DNA of 64,000 bases from Haloprofundus halobius (GCF_020097835.1 NZ_CP083666.1:1302001-1366000), one strand, 5' to 3'. Shown: positions 41,225-50,779, numbered from the stretch's first letter. Notes: generated by a model not told the origin, from the letters alone. Translations and numbers: made by a program.

Positions 41225-42031
41225 ATGCGCCTCTCACTCGCCCAACTGGAACAGGACGCCGGAAGCGTCGACGCCGCGCTCGACGCCGCCGAGGCGGCCG
41301 TCGAAGCGGCGGCCGCCGACGGCGCGGACCTCGTTGCGCTCCCGGAACTGTTCGCGGTCGGCTACTTCGCGTTCGAGTCGTACGCACGGGTGGCCGAGGG
41401 ACTGGACGGCCCGACGTTCGGCCGCCTCCGCGATATGGCGGCCGACCACGACGTCGGTCTGTTGGCCGGGAGCCACGTCGAGGACCTCGAAGCGAGCGTC
41501 GACGCGGGCTACGACGTCCCCGGCGACACCGGACTGGCGAACACGACGACCTTCTTCGACCGCGACGGTTCGCTGCGGACGACGTACCGGAAACACCACC
41601 TGTTCGGCTACGAGTCCGCCGAGGCGCGCCTGCTGACGCCCGGAGAACGGCTCGAACCGTTCGAGTTCGACGGCTTCACCGTCGGCACCTGTACCTGTTA
41701 CGACCTGCGGTTCCCGGAACTGACGCGCGAACTCGTCGACAGAGGGGTCACGCTGTTGCTGGTACCGAGCGCGTGGCCGTACCCCCGCGTCGAACACTGG
41801 CAGACGCTGACGCGGGCGCGAGCCATCGAGAACCTCTGGTATCTCGGCGCGATAAACGGCGTCGGGGCGTTCGAGTCGGCGACGCTGCTCGGCCGCTCGA
41901 CCGTCTACGACCCGTGGGGAACGCCGCTTTCGAGCGCCGGCGACCGACCTGCGCACGTCACGGCCGACCTCGACCCCGAGGAGGTGACGCGGGTTCGCGA
42001 GGAGTTCCCCGCGCTCGCCGACCGGCGCTGA
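41225..42031 (+). CDS. carbon-nitrogen hydrolase (nitrilase superfamily)
   Basis: The 268-residue hydrolase cleaves a C-N bond of an amide or nitrile. The Glu-Lys-Cys triad is visible: Glu in ALPELFAVGY (about 41), Lys in TYRKHHLFGYE (about 121) and Cys in GTCTCYDLRFPEL (about 158). The pattern is closest to omega-amidase/Nit2-like enzymes. It is the second gene of a pair with the SRPBCC protein. The stop is followed nine bases later by a perfect 20-bp palindrome that may end the transcript. Confidence 0.92.
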   Translation: MRLSLAQLEQDAGSVDAALDAAEAAVEAAAADGADLVALPELFAVGYFAFESYARVAEGLDGPTFGRLRDMAADHDVGLLAGSHVEDLEASVDAGYDVPGDTGLANTTTFFDRDGSLRTTYRKHHLFGYESAEARLLTPGERLEPFEFDGFTVGTCTCYDLRFPELTRELVDRGVTLLLVPSAWPYPRVEHWQTLTRARAIENLWYLGAINGVGAFESATLLGRSTVYDPWGTPLSSAGDRPAHVTADLDPEEVTRVREEFPALADRR

Positions 42032-42040
42032 CCGTGTCAC

Positions 42041-42060
42041 GGTCCACGGTACCGTGGACC
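42041..42060. repeat. perfect 20-bp palindrome
   Basis: GGTCCACGGTACCGTGGACC is its own reverse complement across all 20 bases. It starts 9 bases after the nitrilase stop. It is not followed by a T-run. It may be a terminator, a protein-binding site or the trace of a mobile element. Confidence 0.75.
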
Positions 42061-42064
42061 CCCG

Positions 42065-42193
42065 ATAGCGGCATCAGTTCACCGTGTCGATGCCTTTATT
42101 GAGACGTACTTCTTAGCCGAATTCGCCGACGATATCGACGCTTTTCTCGTCGACGACTCGGCACAAATCAACCGCCGCAACACGCTGCAGTGA
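42065..42193 (+). pseudogene. unidentified coding fragment
   Basis: One plus-strand frame reads VHRVDAFIETYFLAEFADD and on to a TGA at 42191-42193, with no start codon. Its composition (acidic, protein-like, AT-richer than its surroundings) differs from the intergenic background. It looks like the end of a lost gene, possibly part of an insertion sequence or replication-type gene; I could not identify it. Confidence 0.35.
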
Positions 42194-42220
42194 GGGGTCC
42201 ACTGTGGCCATCGCCGCACC

Positions 42221-42244
42221 GCTCCCCCGGCCCGGTGGGGGAGC
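42221..42244. terminator. GC-rich hairpin between convergent units
   Basis: GCTCCCCC and GGGGGAGC form an 8-bp stem around an 8-base loop. It lies 40 bases past the stop of the minus-strand oxidoreductase gene and may end both converging transcripts. Confidence 0.45.
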
Positions 42245-42283
42245 GCTCCCACCTCGCCTTCCGCAGTTCCTTCGACTACCGAC

Positions 42284-43360
42284 TCACGAGTATCGTATCT
42301 CGACGCGTTCACTGGTTTCTGCGGCCTCGTACGTCGCGGCCGTCACCTGCACGTCTCGCAACCCCTCCTCGCCGTCCGGGCCGATGTCGTCGCCGGTGAG
42401 CACCGCGTGCGCGAAGTAGTCGAACTCCTCGCGTATCTCGCTCGTCTCGGGGCCGTCGACCACCGCGCGAACGTCGCCCCGAGAGACGGCTACCCGGCGA
42501 GGGTCCTCGGTCCCGAACGCGGAGTCGGGCAGTTCGACGTGGCCGTCGGTCCCCCGAACCGAGAGGTGGCTCTTGGGGTACCCTGAGAACCCGGCGGTAA
42601 AGGAGGCCGTGACGCCGTCGGGGAACTCCAGTTGGAACGCGATCCGCTCGTCCACATCGGCGAAGACGCCCTCGCCGCGCGCCGTCGCGGTGACTGCCAC
42701 CGGGTCGGCGTCGAGGAGGTAGCGCGCCGTGTTCAGCGGGTAGACACCGACGTCCATCAGCGCGCCGCCGCCCGCGAGGTCGGCGTCGAGTCGCCACTGG
42801 TCGGGTCCCCGACTCCCGCCAAGCACGTCGAAAGCGAACCCGCCGTGCAGTTGAAGCGGGTCGCCGATACCACCCTCGCCGACGAACTCGCGGAGGCGAC
42901 GCACGACGGGGTCGAACTGCATCCGGTAGGCGGTCATCAGCGGTACGTCGGCGTCCTCGCACACCGAAACGGCGCGTTTCGCACCCTCGACCGTCGCCGC
43001 CAGCGGCTTCTCGGAGATGACCGCCTTCCCGTTCACGGCGGCCGTCTCGATGGCCTCGGGGTGGAGTGCGTTCGGCGTGGCGACGTAAACCGCGTCGTAC
43101 GTGTCGGTCGCCGCCCCGTCGTGGTACTCCTCGTAGGTGAGGACGTGCTCGACACCGCGTTCCTCGGCCGCGGGGCCGACGCGCTCCGGCGACCCCGTGA
43201 CGAGCACCGTCGCCTCGGCGTAGTCGGCGTCCGCGATGGCGGGGAGGGCGGCTTTGCGGGCGAAGCCGCCGACGCCGACGACGGCGAACCGGATGGTGCC
43301 GTCGGCACCGGTGTCCCAGTCGCGCCGCGTCAACTCGTCGAAGTAGTCGTGGACGTGCAT
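42284..43360 (-). CDS. gfo6: Gfo/Idh/MocA oxidoreductase, D-xylose 1-dehydrogenase-like
   Basis: The 358-residue NADP-dependent sugar dehydrogenase resembles the Haloferax D-xylose 1-dehydrogenase (Gfo6), first step of the oxidative pentose-degradation route to 2-oxoglutarate. The N-terminus is distinctive (HVHDYFDELTRRDW); the Rossmann loop is VVGVGGFARKAALPAI, and EKPLAAT carries the catalytic Lys. The C-terminal domain has GGGALMDVGVYPLNTARYLL. Other pathway steps (xylonate dehydratase, KDX dehydratase) are not in the window. The nearest possible partner is the aldehyde dehydrogenase at 44306, which is only a weak inference. Confidence 0.88.
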   Translation of the reverse strand: MHVHDYFDELTRRDWDTGADGTIRFAVVGVGGFARKAALPAIADADYAEATVLVTGSPERVGPAAEERGVEHVLTYEEYHDGAATDTYDAVYVATPNALHPEAIETAAVNGKAVISEKPLAATVEGAKRAVSVCEDADVPLMTAYRMQFDPVVRRLREFVGEGGIGDPLQLHGGFAFDVLGGSRGPDQWRLDADLAGGGALMDVGVYPLNTARYLLDADPVAVTATARGEGVFADVDERIAFQLEFPDGVTASFTAGFSGYPKSHLSVRGTDGHVELPDSAFGTEDPRRVAVSRGDVRAVVDGPETSEIREEFDYFAHAVLTGDDIGPDGEEGLRDVQVTAATYEAAETSERVEIRYS

Positions 43361-43495
43361 GCGCCGACTACGGCGGCCAGCACAAAAGTGATGCTACGGA
43401 AATCGGTCGTCGCGACCCGACCGCCGGGGTCACTATGGGACGGATGTCGGTCGACGGCAGTCGACGGCGGCCGAAGGGGCCGTCGACCGGGGTGC

Positions 43496-44140
43496 TCAGA
43501 AGTCGTCGCGAAGCAGGTTGTACGCGACGAGCAGCCACGCCGTCGCGTACGCGCCGACGAACAGCAGTCCGCCGAAGAGACCGTTGAGACCGAAGAAGAT
43601 CGCTCCCTGCGAGATGGAGGGGCCGGTTCCGGCGAAGGCGACGCCGGCGAGGCGGAGTTCGGGCGCTTTCGCCCACCCGCTCACCAACAGCGCGACGCCC
43701 AGCGGGAGCGACGCTCCGATGAACCCGACGTTACCGGCGAGGAAGCCGTAGGCGGCGTACTGCGAGAGCGTCGCCATCCCGGCCAGGTCGAAGGCGAACT
43801 GCGCGCCGGCGCTGACGAGACTCAGGACCATGCCGCCGCCGGTGCCGAGCACGCCGAGCCACCAGTAGACGCCCTCCGCCTCCCGGTGGTACAGCACGAA
43901 CCCGACGAGCGCGACGAGGAGCAGAAAGATACCCGCGACGAGCGCTCCCTGTTCGACGAGGAAGACGGTGTTCTGGACGTCGAACACGACGTCGCCGCCT
44001 GCGGTCACGTCGGTGAGCGCCTGTCGAAGCAGACCCGCGGTGACGAGCAGCGTTCCGAGGAGCGCAGCGACGCCCGCGGCGCGCCGCGACGTGCTGTTCA
44101 AGCGGCGATTCTCTCGGTCTGAGATGGTAGTACTGGCCAC
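43496..44140 (-). CDS. multi-pass membrane protein (DUF4386-like pattern)
   Basis: The 214-residue protein has about six membrane segments (near 20-40, 62-84, 94-116, 122-142, 146-164 and 184-206). Loops contain YHREAEGVYWWLG and GWAKAPELRLAGVAF. The N-terminus is basic and cytoplasmic. No active-site motif is visible. The arrangement resembles DUF4386 proteins, but I give that only as a possibility. Confidence 0.75.
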   Translation of the reverse strand: MASTTISDRENRRLNSTSRRAAGVAALLGTLLVTAGLLRQALTDVTAGGDVVFDVQNTVFLVEQGALVAGIFLLLVALVGFVLYHREAEGVYWWLGVLGTGGGMVLSLVSAGAQFAFDLAGMATLSQYAAYGFLAGNVGFIGASLPLGVALLVSGWAKAPELRLAGVAFAGTGPSISQGAIFFGLNGLFGGLLFVGAYATAWLLVAYNLLRDDF

Positions 44141-44305
44141 GGTGTATCAACCGAATCACTCGGTAGGTGCTGGTCGGTCGTTCGGTCGGCGGAACCATAA
44201 ATCCGCGACCAGGTCGAGTGTCCGGTACCGACGTAACTGCGTGAAAAACGCGACTGCGTGAAAAATTCGTTCGTGTTCGACGACCACCCGACGTCGCTCG
44301 TCGCT

Positions 44306-45838
44306 TCAGTCGTCTTTCGTCTTGATGTCCGCCGACAGTCCCTGCGCCATCTGGATGTCGTCGGAGTTGTTCAGCGTCCACGCGGTGCGCTCGGTGACCG
44401 CTTCGATGACCTCGCGCGCGCTCGGGTACCCGTTGCCGGATTTCTTGACGCCGCCGAACGGCAGGTGGACCTCCGCGCCGATGCACGGCAGGTTGCCGTA
44501 GGCGAGGCCGACCTCCGCGTGGTCGCGGAAGTAGTTTATCTGGCGGTAGTTCTCGGAGATGATGGCCCCCGCGAGGCCGTACTCGGTGTCGTTCTGAATC
44601 TCGACGGCCTCCTCGATGTCGCCGTCGTACTTCAGGAGCGCGACGTGCGGGCCGAACACTTCCTCGTGCGTGCAGCGCAGGTCGTCGTAGGGGTCAGCCT
44701 CGTAGACGAACGGACCGACCCAGTTGCCGTCCTCGTGGCCGTCGGGAATCTCCGATTCATCGAGTTCGGTGCGGTCGACGAGGACGTTGACGCCCTCCTC
44801 TTCGGCCAACTCGTTGTACTTCGAGACCTTCTCTTTGTGTTCCGGCTCGATGAGCGGCCCCATGAACGTGTTCTCGCTCAGCGGGTCGCCGACGGCGACG
44901 TCCTCGGCGATGTCGACGAAGCGCTCTTTGAACTCGTCGTAGACGTCGGCGTGGACGACGAGCCGCTCGGAGGAGACGCAGCGCTGACCGGTCGTCTTGA
45001 ACGACGACATCACGGCGGAGTGGACGGCGGTGTCGAGGTCCGCCTCTTCAGTGATGACGATGTTGTTCTTGCCGCCCATCTCGGCGGCGACGAGTTTGCC
45101 GGGTTCGCCGCCGACCTTCGAGGCGATTTCGTGGCCGACCTCGGCGCTCCCCGTGAAGAGGACGGTGTCGACGCGCGGGTCTTCGACGATGGCCGCACCG
45201 GCGTCGCCGAAGCCCTGTACCATGTTGAACACGCCGTCGGGGATGCCGGCGTCCTCGAACATCTCGGCGATGGTCTGGCCGCACCACGGCGTCTGCTCGG
45301 CGGGTTTCCAGACGACCGTGTTCCCCTCGACGAGCGCGACGGCCATGTGCCAGAAGGGGATGGCGACGGGGAAGTTCCACGGGGTAATACAGCCGACGAC
45401 GCCGCGGGGCTTGCGACGCATGTAGGCGTCCTTACTCGGGATCTCAGAGGGAACCACGTCGCCCTTCGGGTGGCGGGCGTCGCCGGCGGCCCACTCGACC
45501 ATGTGGTACGCCTCGATGACGTCGGCTTTGCCCTCAGAAATCTCCTTGCCGCACTCTTTGGTGACGATTTCGCCGAGTTCGTCCGTTCGCTCGCGGAGTT
45601 CGTGGTAGATGTCCCAGAGGTACTCCGCGCGTTTGATATACGAGAGGCCGCGCCACTCCTCGAACGCGTCTTCCGCCTCGGTGAGCGCGCGGTCGACGTC
45701 CGCTTCGGTGCCGCGCTGGAACTCGCCGAGCGTCTCGCCCGTCGCTGGATTCGTGCTCTCGAACGTCTCCTCTCCCTCGCCGGAAGTCCACTCTCCGGCG
45801 ATGTAGTGCTGGTAGATACCGCCCGTCTGTTGACTCAT
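44306..45838 (-). CDS. NAD(P)-dependent aldehyde dehydrogenase
   Basis: The 510-residue ALDH has the oxyanion Asn in TPWNFPVAIP (about 160), the general base Glu in AAEMGGKNNIV (about 260) and nucleophilic Cys in TGQRCVSSERL (about 294). The N-terminal and central sequence (KECGKEISEGKADVIEAYHMVEWAAGDARH) resembles the semialdehyde/ALDH7-type and pyrroline-carboxylate-type branches. A substrate such as 2,5-dioxopentanoate, an aminoadipate semialdehyde or P5C is possible. The ATG at 45838 has no competing start. It is divergent from the DUF4112 gene. Confidence 0.92.
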   Translation of the reverse strand: MSQQTGGIYQHYIAGEWTSGEGEETFESTNPATGETLGEFQRGTEADVDRALTEAEDAFEEWRGLSYIKRAEYLWDIYHELRERTDELGEIVTKECGKEISEGKADVIEAYHMVEWAAGDARHPKGDVVPSEIPSKDAYMRRKPRGVVGCITPWNFPVAIPFWHMAVALVEGNTVVWKPAEQTPWCGQTIAEMFEDAGIPDGVFNMVQGFGDAGAAIVEDPRVDTVLFTGSAEVGHEIASKVGGEPGKLVAAEMGGKNNIVITEEADLDTAVHSAVMSSFKTTGQRCVSSERLVVHADVYDEFKERFVDIAEDVAVGDPLSENTFMGPLIEPEHKEKVSKYNELAEEEGVNVLVDRTELDESEIPDGHEDGNWVGPFVYEADPYDDLRCTHEEVFGPHVALLKYDGDIEEAVEIQNDTEYGLAGAIISENYRQINYFRDHAEVGLAYGNLPCIGAEVHLPFGGVKKSGNGYPSAREVIEAVTERTAWTLNNSDDIQMAQGLSADIKTKDD

Positions 45839-45987
45839 ACGGTGACAAAATTTGCGACGGGATCACTTAAAAGACACCCGGTCACGCGAGTCGTCGCCGA
45901 GCCACGCGTCGAGCTCTCAAGTCGGCGGACGAATCTGTGAACAGAACAGGCAGAGCCGTCATACGTCTGGGCGTCCACTATCGAGAC

Positions 45988-46419
45988 ATGGACGAACACT
46001 CCCTCGAAGACGCGCCCGACACGCTCGACGAACCCGCGCTGAAACGGATTCGTGCCGTGGCCACGTTCCTCGACGAGTCCGTGAGGATTCCGGGTATCGG
46101 TTACCGAATCGGAGCGGACCCGATTCTGGGCGCGCTCCCGGTCGCCGGTGACCTCGTCTCGGCGGCGATATCGATGTACATCGTCGCGGAGGCGGCGAAC
46201 CTCGGGGTTCCGTTGAACAAACTCATCCGGATGATCGCCAACGTCGCCATCGATACCGTCGTCGGCGCGGTTCCGGTCGTCGGGACGCTGTTCGACGCGG
46301 TGTGGAAGGCGAACGTGAAGAACGTCGAGTTGGTCGAAGACCACCTCGAATCGGTCGCAGCATCCGCCGCCGACGACTTCGACCGAGATCCCGTCAAAAT
46401 CGAAATCGACGAAGAGTAA
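45988..46419 (+). CDS. DUF4112 family membrane protein
   Basis: The 143-residue protein has the DUF4112 core: IRAVATFLDESVRIPGIGYRIGADPILGALPVAGDLVSAAISMYIV, then RMIANVAIDTVVGAVPVVGTLFDAVWKAN. The two hydrophobic halves, each with PV-GD/GT turns, dip into or cross the membrane. The C-terminal tail is acidic. Function unknown. The frame extends back to 45937; the ATG at 45988 is preferred as it begins the conserved region. Confidence 0.88.
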   Translation: MDEHSLEDAPDTLDEPALKRIRAVATFLDESVRIPGIGYRIGADPILGALPVAGDLVSAAISMYIVAEAANLGVPLNKLIRMIANVAIDTVVGAVPVVGTLFDAVWKANVKNVELVEDHLESVAASAADDFDRDPVKIEIDEE

Positions 46420-46475
46420 TCGAGGATACGTCGTCGCCAGCACGGAACGTCGCCGGTAGCGCCGGTCGTAAGCGA

Positions 46476-47273
46476 TTACGACGCGCGTTTTTCGATCTCG
46501 CCTTTGACCGCCGCGGCGTCGAAGTCGTGGTCCGGACGGATGTTGACGAAGTCCAGAAACTCCAGCGCCGCGAGCACGTCCTCCGTCGAGTACGCCGAGA
46601 GCGCGGCGTCGACGGTCTCCTGTGCGCCGATGAGCGGTTCCAGCGCCGCCAATCCGCAGGCGATGTCGTACGATCGGGCGTCGTCGCGGCCGTCCTCGCG
46701 GACGCTCGTCGCGTCGATGAAGTAGAGTTCGCCGTCGAGGATGAGCACGTTTTCCCCCCGTAAATCGCCGTGAGCGAGACCGTTGTCGTGCAGCGTCTTC
46801 AGCGCCGCGAACAGATCCGGCGCGAGTTCGGTCTCCCGCTCGCGGTCTAGTTCGTCGAGCGGGCGGAACTCGGGGAGGTACTCGAGGACGACGACGCCGA
46901 AGCCGTCGATTTCGAGCGCCTCCACGGGTTCGGGTGCGTTGATGCCGATCTCGCGCATCCGCTTCGTCGCCTCCAGTTCGTGTTCGGCCATCTGGTAGGG
47001 GGTGCCGAAGTGCTCGAAGAAGCCCTCGGTGCCGCTGGAGAACGCCCCGAGATTTCGGCCCGTCGTGAAGATGGCGTGGACCAGCGAGTTCTGTCGACTG
47101 ATTATCTTGACGAACCACTCGTCGTCGAGGACGAACGGCGTCGACAGCCAGTTGTCCGCGTCGAGAAACCGGACGTGGACCTCCTCTCGGTCGAGTCGCT
47201 CCGCGAGCGCGTAGACGACTCCTTCGAGGCGGTCCCAGTCGATTCGGCCGCGGACCAGACGGCGGAGTTCCAT
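46476..47273 (-). CDS. RIO-type serine/threonine kinase or ATPase
   Basis: The 265-residue RIO/ABC1-like kinase has the catalytic loop LAHGDLRGENVLI (about 182-194) and a metal-binding FIDATSV in place of DFG. Ser/Asn-rich FVKIISRQNSLVHAIFTTGRN resembles the flexible loop region of RIO kinases and contains the ATP-binding Lys (about 58). RIO proteins act in small-subunit ribosome maturation. This one lacks the RIO2 winged helix and is shorter than RIO1, so it belongs to a third archaeal group. The ATG at 47273 is chosen over 47300. Confidence 0.87.
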   Translation of the reverse strand: MELRRLVRGRIDWDRLEGVVYALAERLDREEVHVRFLDADNWLSTPFVLDDEWFVKIISRQNSLVHAIFTTGRNLGAFSSGTEGFFEHFGTPYQMAEHELEATKRMREIGINAPEPVEALEIDGFGVVVLEYLPEFRPLDELDRERETELAPDLFAALKTLHDNGLAHGDLRGENVLILDGELYFIDATSVREDGRDDARSYDIACGLAALEPLIGAQETVDAALSAYSTEDVLAALEFLDFVNIRPDHDFDAAAVKGEIEKRAS

Positions 47274-47416
47274 CGGCCTGTGAGACGGGGGCAACCGCAA
47301 TAAGTGGCCCCCCGCAGATCCGCTGACACGACAGCAATCGTGACAGTCACGACGGCACCCTCGAATCTTTCACGGTCGTTCGCTGACTTTATCACTCGTC
47401 TCCTCGCACCCTGGGT

Positions 47417-48559
47417 ATGGACTTCGAACTCTCTGCGGAGCACCGGATGATTCGCGACAGCGTCCGGGAGTTCTGCGAGGAGGAGATCGCCCCCATCGCC
47501 CAGGAGGTCGAGAACGAACACCGCTTCCCCGCGGAGGTGTTCGAGGAACTCGGCGCACTCGACATGATGGGCGTCCCCATCTCCGAGGAGTACGGCGGCC
47601 TCGGCGGCGACCAGTTGATGTACGCGCTCGTCACCGAGGAACTCGGCCGCGTCTCCGGCGGCATCGGCCTCTCCTACGCCGCGCACGTCTCGCTCGGGTC
47701 GAAACCCATCGAGATGTTCGGCACCGAAGAGCAGAAAGAGCGGTGGCTGACGCCGCTGGCGTCAGGCAAGGCGATGGCCGCGTGGGCGCTCACCGAACCC
47801 GGCAGCGGCAGCGACGCCAGCGACATGGACACGATGGCCGTAAAGGAGGGCGACGAGTACGTCCTCAACGGGACGAAGCAGTTCATCACGAACGCCTCCG
47901 TCGCCGGCAGCGTGCTCGTGAAAGCCGTCACCGACCCCGGCGAGGGCTACGACGGCATCTCGACGTTCATCGTCGACCCCGAGGCCGACGACGGTTTCGA
48001 GGTGACGACCGTCTGGGACAAGATGGGGCTGAACTGCTCGCCGACCTGCGAGATCTCGCTGGACGACGTGCGCATCCCCGAAGACCGCCTGCTCGGCGAG
48101 GAAGGCGAGGGCTGGACGCAGACCATGAAGACGCTCGACGGCGGCCGCATCTCCATCGCCGCGCTCTCGACGGGGCTCGCGCAGGGCGCGTACGAGGCGG
48201 CGAAACAGTACTCGGGCGAGCGCGAGCAGTTCGGCCAACCCATCGCGAAGTTCGACGCCATCCGCGACAAGGTCGTCGACATGTACCGCAAGACCGAGCG
48301 CGCGCGCCTCCTGACGCACAAGGCGGCCGTCCGCTACGATGCGGGCGAGTCGGTGACGACGGAGTCGGCGCTGGCGAAACTCGACGCCAGCGAGGCCGCG
48401 CGAGAAGTCGCCGAGGACGCCGTGCAGGTGCTCGGCGGCTACGGCTACACCGAGGACTTCGCCCCGCAGCGCTTCTACCGCGACGCGAAACTGATGGAGA
48501 TCGGCGAGGGGACCAGCGAGATTCAGCATCTCGTGCTCGGTCGGCAGCTCGGCCTCTGA
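47417..48559 (+). CDS. acyl-CoA dehydrogenase
   Basis: The 380-residue paralogue of the enzyme at 11945 has the same domain order and length. FAD and substrate motifs are WALTEPGSGSDASDMD and NGTKQFITNASVAGS; the C-terminal GGYGYTEDFAPQRFYRDAK is intact. The predicted base is Glu364 in EIGEGTSEIQ. It likely acts on a different chain length or branched-chain acyl-CoA. It is divergent from the RIO kinase gene, with a 143-base shared control region. Confidence 0.93.
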   Translation: MDFELSAEHRMIRDSVREFCEEEIAPIAQEVENEHRFPAEVFEELGALDMMGVPISEEYGGLGGDQLMYALVTEELGRVSGGIGLSYAAHVSLGSKPIEMFGTEEQKERWLTPLASGKAMAAWALTEPGSGSDASDMDTMAVKEGDEYVLNGTKQFITNASVAGSVLVKAVTDPGEGYDGISTFIVDPEADDGFEVTTVWDKMGLNCSPTCEISLDDVRIPEDRLLGEEGEGWTQTMKTLDGGRISIAALSTGLAQGAYEAAKQYSGEREQFGQPIAKFDAIRDKVVDMYRKTERARLLTHKAAVRYDAGESVTTESALAKLDASEAAREVAEDAVQVLGGYGYTEDFAPQRFYRDAKLMEIGEGTSEIQHLVLGRQLGL

Positions 48560-48599
48560 GTGGGGCGACACCGCGCGTTTTCCGTCGTCGTATCAGCAT

Positions 48600-48612
48600 C
48601 TTTTATATTATA
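48600..48612 (+). promoter_or_regulatory. TATA box of the histidine kinase gene
   Basis: TTTTTATATTATA lies about 55-60 bases before the ATG at 48665. The transcript should have a leader of about 30 bases, which contains two small stem candidates (CGGGT...ACCCG and CCG..CGG). Confidence 0.55.
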
Positions 48613-48664
48613 GTTCTCCGTCGGGTAGCTGAACCCGAAATTCCGCCCTTCGGATAGAACGTAG

Positions 48665-50779
48665 ATGGTCACTCTCACCGCCCCCATCGCGCTCCTGCTG
48701 CTCTCAGGAGCCGTGTGTTCGCTCGTCGCCGCCGTGGTCCTCAGCGGAGCGGACGACTTCTCGCCGTTGATTCGGTACCCGTTCGCGGCGCTGTCGGCGA
48801 CGGGGGCCGTCTGGGCCGTCTCGTACGCGGCGCTGCTATCGACGCCGACGCGGGCCGGGATGCTGCCGTGGTTCCGCCTCGTCCTCGTCTGTGCGGCGCT
48901 CGTCTCGACGCTCTGGTTCGTTTTCGTTCTCGCCTACGCGGGGTACGACCGGCTCCTAACGCGCGAACTCTCCGCTGCGCTCGCGGTCGAACCGCTCGTC
49001 GTCGTCGGCTTCACGGCGACCGGACACGGCCTCGTCGGCGACACCGTCGTCGAATCGGCCGTCGGGTACACCACGCTCACGCTGGTCCCCGGTCCGCTGT
49101 ACGCCGTGCACGTACTCTACTCGTTCGTACTGAACGCAGCGGCGCTCGCGTTGCTCGCCCGACTCTTCGTCCGGTCGGAGGGCAAGTACCGCAAGCAGAT
49201 CGTCGTGCTCGTGCTAGCGGGCCTCATCCCGCTCGCGAGCGCGCTTCCGGCGGTTCTCGGCTCCGGTTCCCCGCTCGACTTCACGCCGATGACGTTCTGG
49301 CTCAACAACGGCCTCATCCTCCTCGCGCTGCTGCGGTACCGCCTCCTGGACGCGGTCCCCGACGCACACACGCACCTGTTCGAACGACTCGACGACGGCA
49401 TCGTCATCCTCGGCCCCGAGAGCCGCGTCGTCGAGATGAACCGCACGGCCTGCAGCGCCCTCGGATTCGAGCACGCTCCCGTCGGCGTGTCGGTCTCGGA
49501 CGCACTCCCGCGAGCGCCGGCGGTGTGCGCGCTCCTCGACGGCGACGAGGACCACGTCGAACTCGTCGTCGACGAGGGGACCGACCGCCGAATCCTCGAC
49601 ACGACGGCGGCCGACGGCCCGAACGGAAGCACCATCGTGGTCCTCCGGGACATCACCGAACGCCGTCACGCCGAGCGGCAGTTCCGCGCGCTCATCGAGA
49701 ACTCCCACGACATCGTCGTCGTACTCGACGCGGCGGCGGAGTTCGAGTACGTCAGTCCCTCGATGGAGACGGTGATGGGCTACGATCCCGACGAACACGT
49801 CGGTGAGAGTCCGTTCGACTATATCCATCCCGACGACCGCGAGCAGGCAATGTCGATTCTGCAGAGTGCGATGGTCTCCGGCACGCCCGAACGCGCGGAG
49901 TACCGGTACCGCCACGCCGACGGCTCCTGGCGGACGTTCGAGGCCGTCGGCGTCAGCCTGCTCGACGACCCGGCGGTGGAGGGAATCGTGATTAGCGCGC
50001 GTGACGTGACCGACCGTCACCAGTACGAGCAACGACTCCGCGTGCTGAATCGCGTTCTCCGACACGACCTGCGCAACGATATGAACGTCGTGCTCGGGTA
50101 CGCGGACCTGCTCCACGAGGACCCGAGTACCCCGGAGGTGCGCAAGTACGCACAGAAGATTCACGACCGCGCCGCGTCGCTCGCTGACCTCGCCGACCGA
50201 ACGCGGTTCGTCGACCGGACGCTCAACCGCGCGCGCGAGGAGTTCGGCGCAGTCGACGTCGCGAGACTGGTCGACGAGGAGCTCGCCGCCGCGCGCCGAA
50301 CCCACCCCGATTCGACGTTCTCCGCCAGCGCCCCCGGCGAGCGCTGGATCCGCGGCGACGACCGGATCCGCGTCGCCGTCGGAAACCTCCTCGAGAACGC
50401 AGTCGAACACAGCGACCGGCAGTCACCCACCGTCGACGTCAGCGTCGACACCGTCGTCGACGACGGCGGGACGGTCGTCGAGATCTCCGTCGCCGACGAC
50501 GGTCCCGGCATCCCGGACGAAGAGCGGAGCGTGCTCGAATCGGGCGTCGAGACGCCGCTCGAACACGGCAGCGGCGTCGGTCTCTGGCTCGCGAGTTGGA
50601 TCGCCACCGAGGTCGACGGCGAACTCAGATTCGCCGAAAACGATCCGCGTGGAACCGTTGCCACGCTTTGCCTCCGCGGGGCGACGCCGGAGAGCGAGGA
50701 ACACGAGGAGAGCGAGGGAGACGATGAAAACGAGGAGAGCGAAGAAACCGTCGGCAGCGCGTCTCAATCCGGAAACTAA
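48665..50779 (+). CDS. membrane sensor histidine kinase with 7-helix input and PAS domains
   Basis: The 704-residue kinase starts with seven membrane helices (about 5-225; the histidine-kinase N-terminal 7TM sensor type). A PAS-like part follows (HLFERLDDGIVILGPESRVVEMNRTACSALG, about 238-335), then a second, clearer PAS (FRALIENSHDIVVVLDAAAEFEYVSPSMETVMGY, about 340-455). The HisKA box is NRVLRHDLRND and the HATPase has NLLENAVEH (N box), VADDGPGIP (G1) and HGSGVGLWL (G2). An acidic tail ends the protein. No response regulator is adjacent, so its partner is elsewhere. Confidence 0.93.
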   Translation: MVTLTAPIALLLLSGAVCSLVAAVVLSGADDFSPLIRYPFAALSATGAVWAVSYAALLSTPTRAGMLPWFRLVLVCAALVSTLWFVFVLAYAGYDRLLTRELSAALAVEPLVVVGFTATGHGLVGDTVVESAVGYTTLTLVPGPLYAVHVLYSFVLNAAALALLARLFVRSEGKYRKQIVVLVLAGLIPLASALPAVLGSGSPLDFTPMTFWLNNGLILLALLRYRLLDAVPDAHTHLFERLDDGIVILGPESRVVEMNRTACSALGFEHAPVGVSVSDALPRAPAVCALLDGDEDHVELVVDEGTDRRILDTTAADGPNGSTIVVLRDITERRHAERQFRALIENSHDIVVVLDAAAEFEYVSPSMETVMGYDPDEHVGESPFDYIHPDDREQAMSILQSAMVSGTPERAEYRYRHADGSWRTFEAVGVSLLDDPAVEGIVISARDVTDRHQYEQRLRVLNRVLRHDLRNDMNVVLGYADLLHEDPSTPEVRKYAQKIHDRAASLADLADRTRFVDRTLNRAREEFGAVDVARLVDEELAAARRTHPDSTFSASAPGERWIRGDDRIRVAVGNLLENAVEHSDRQSPTVDVSVDTVVDDGGTVVEISVADDGPGIPDEERSVLESGVETPLEHGSGVGLWLASWIATEVDGELRFAENDPRGTVATLCLRGATPESEEHEESEGDDENEESEETVGSASQSGN

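Noticed and set aside
44258-45940. 560-codon plus-strand frame
   Set aside because: Mirror of the aldehyde dehydrogenase gene; no motif of its own.
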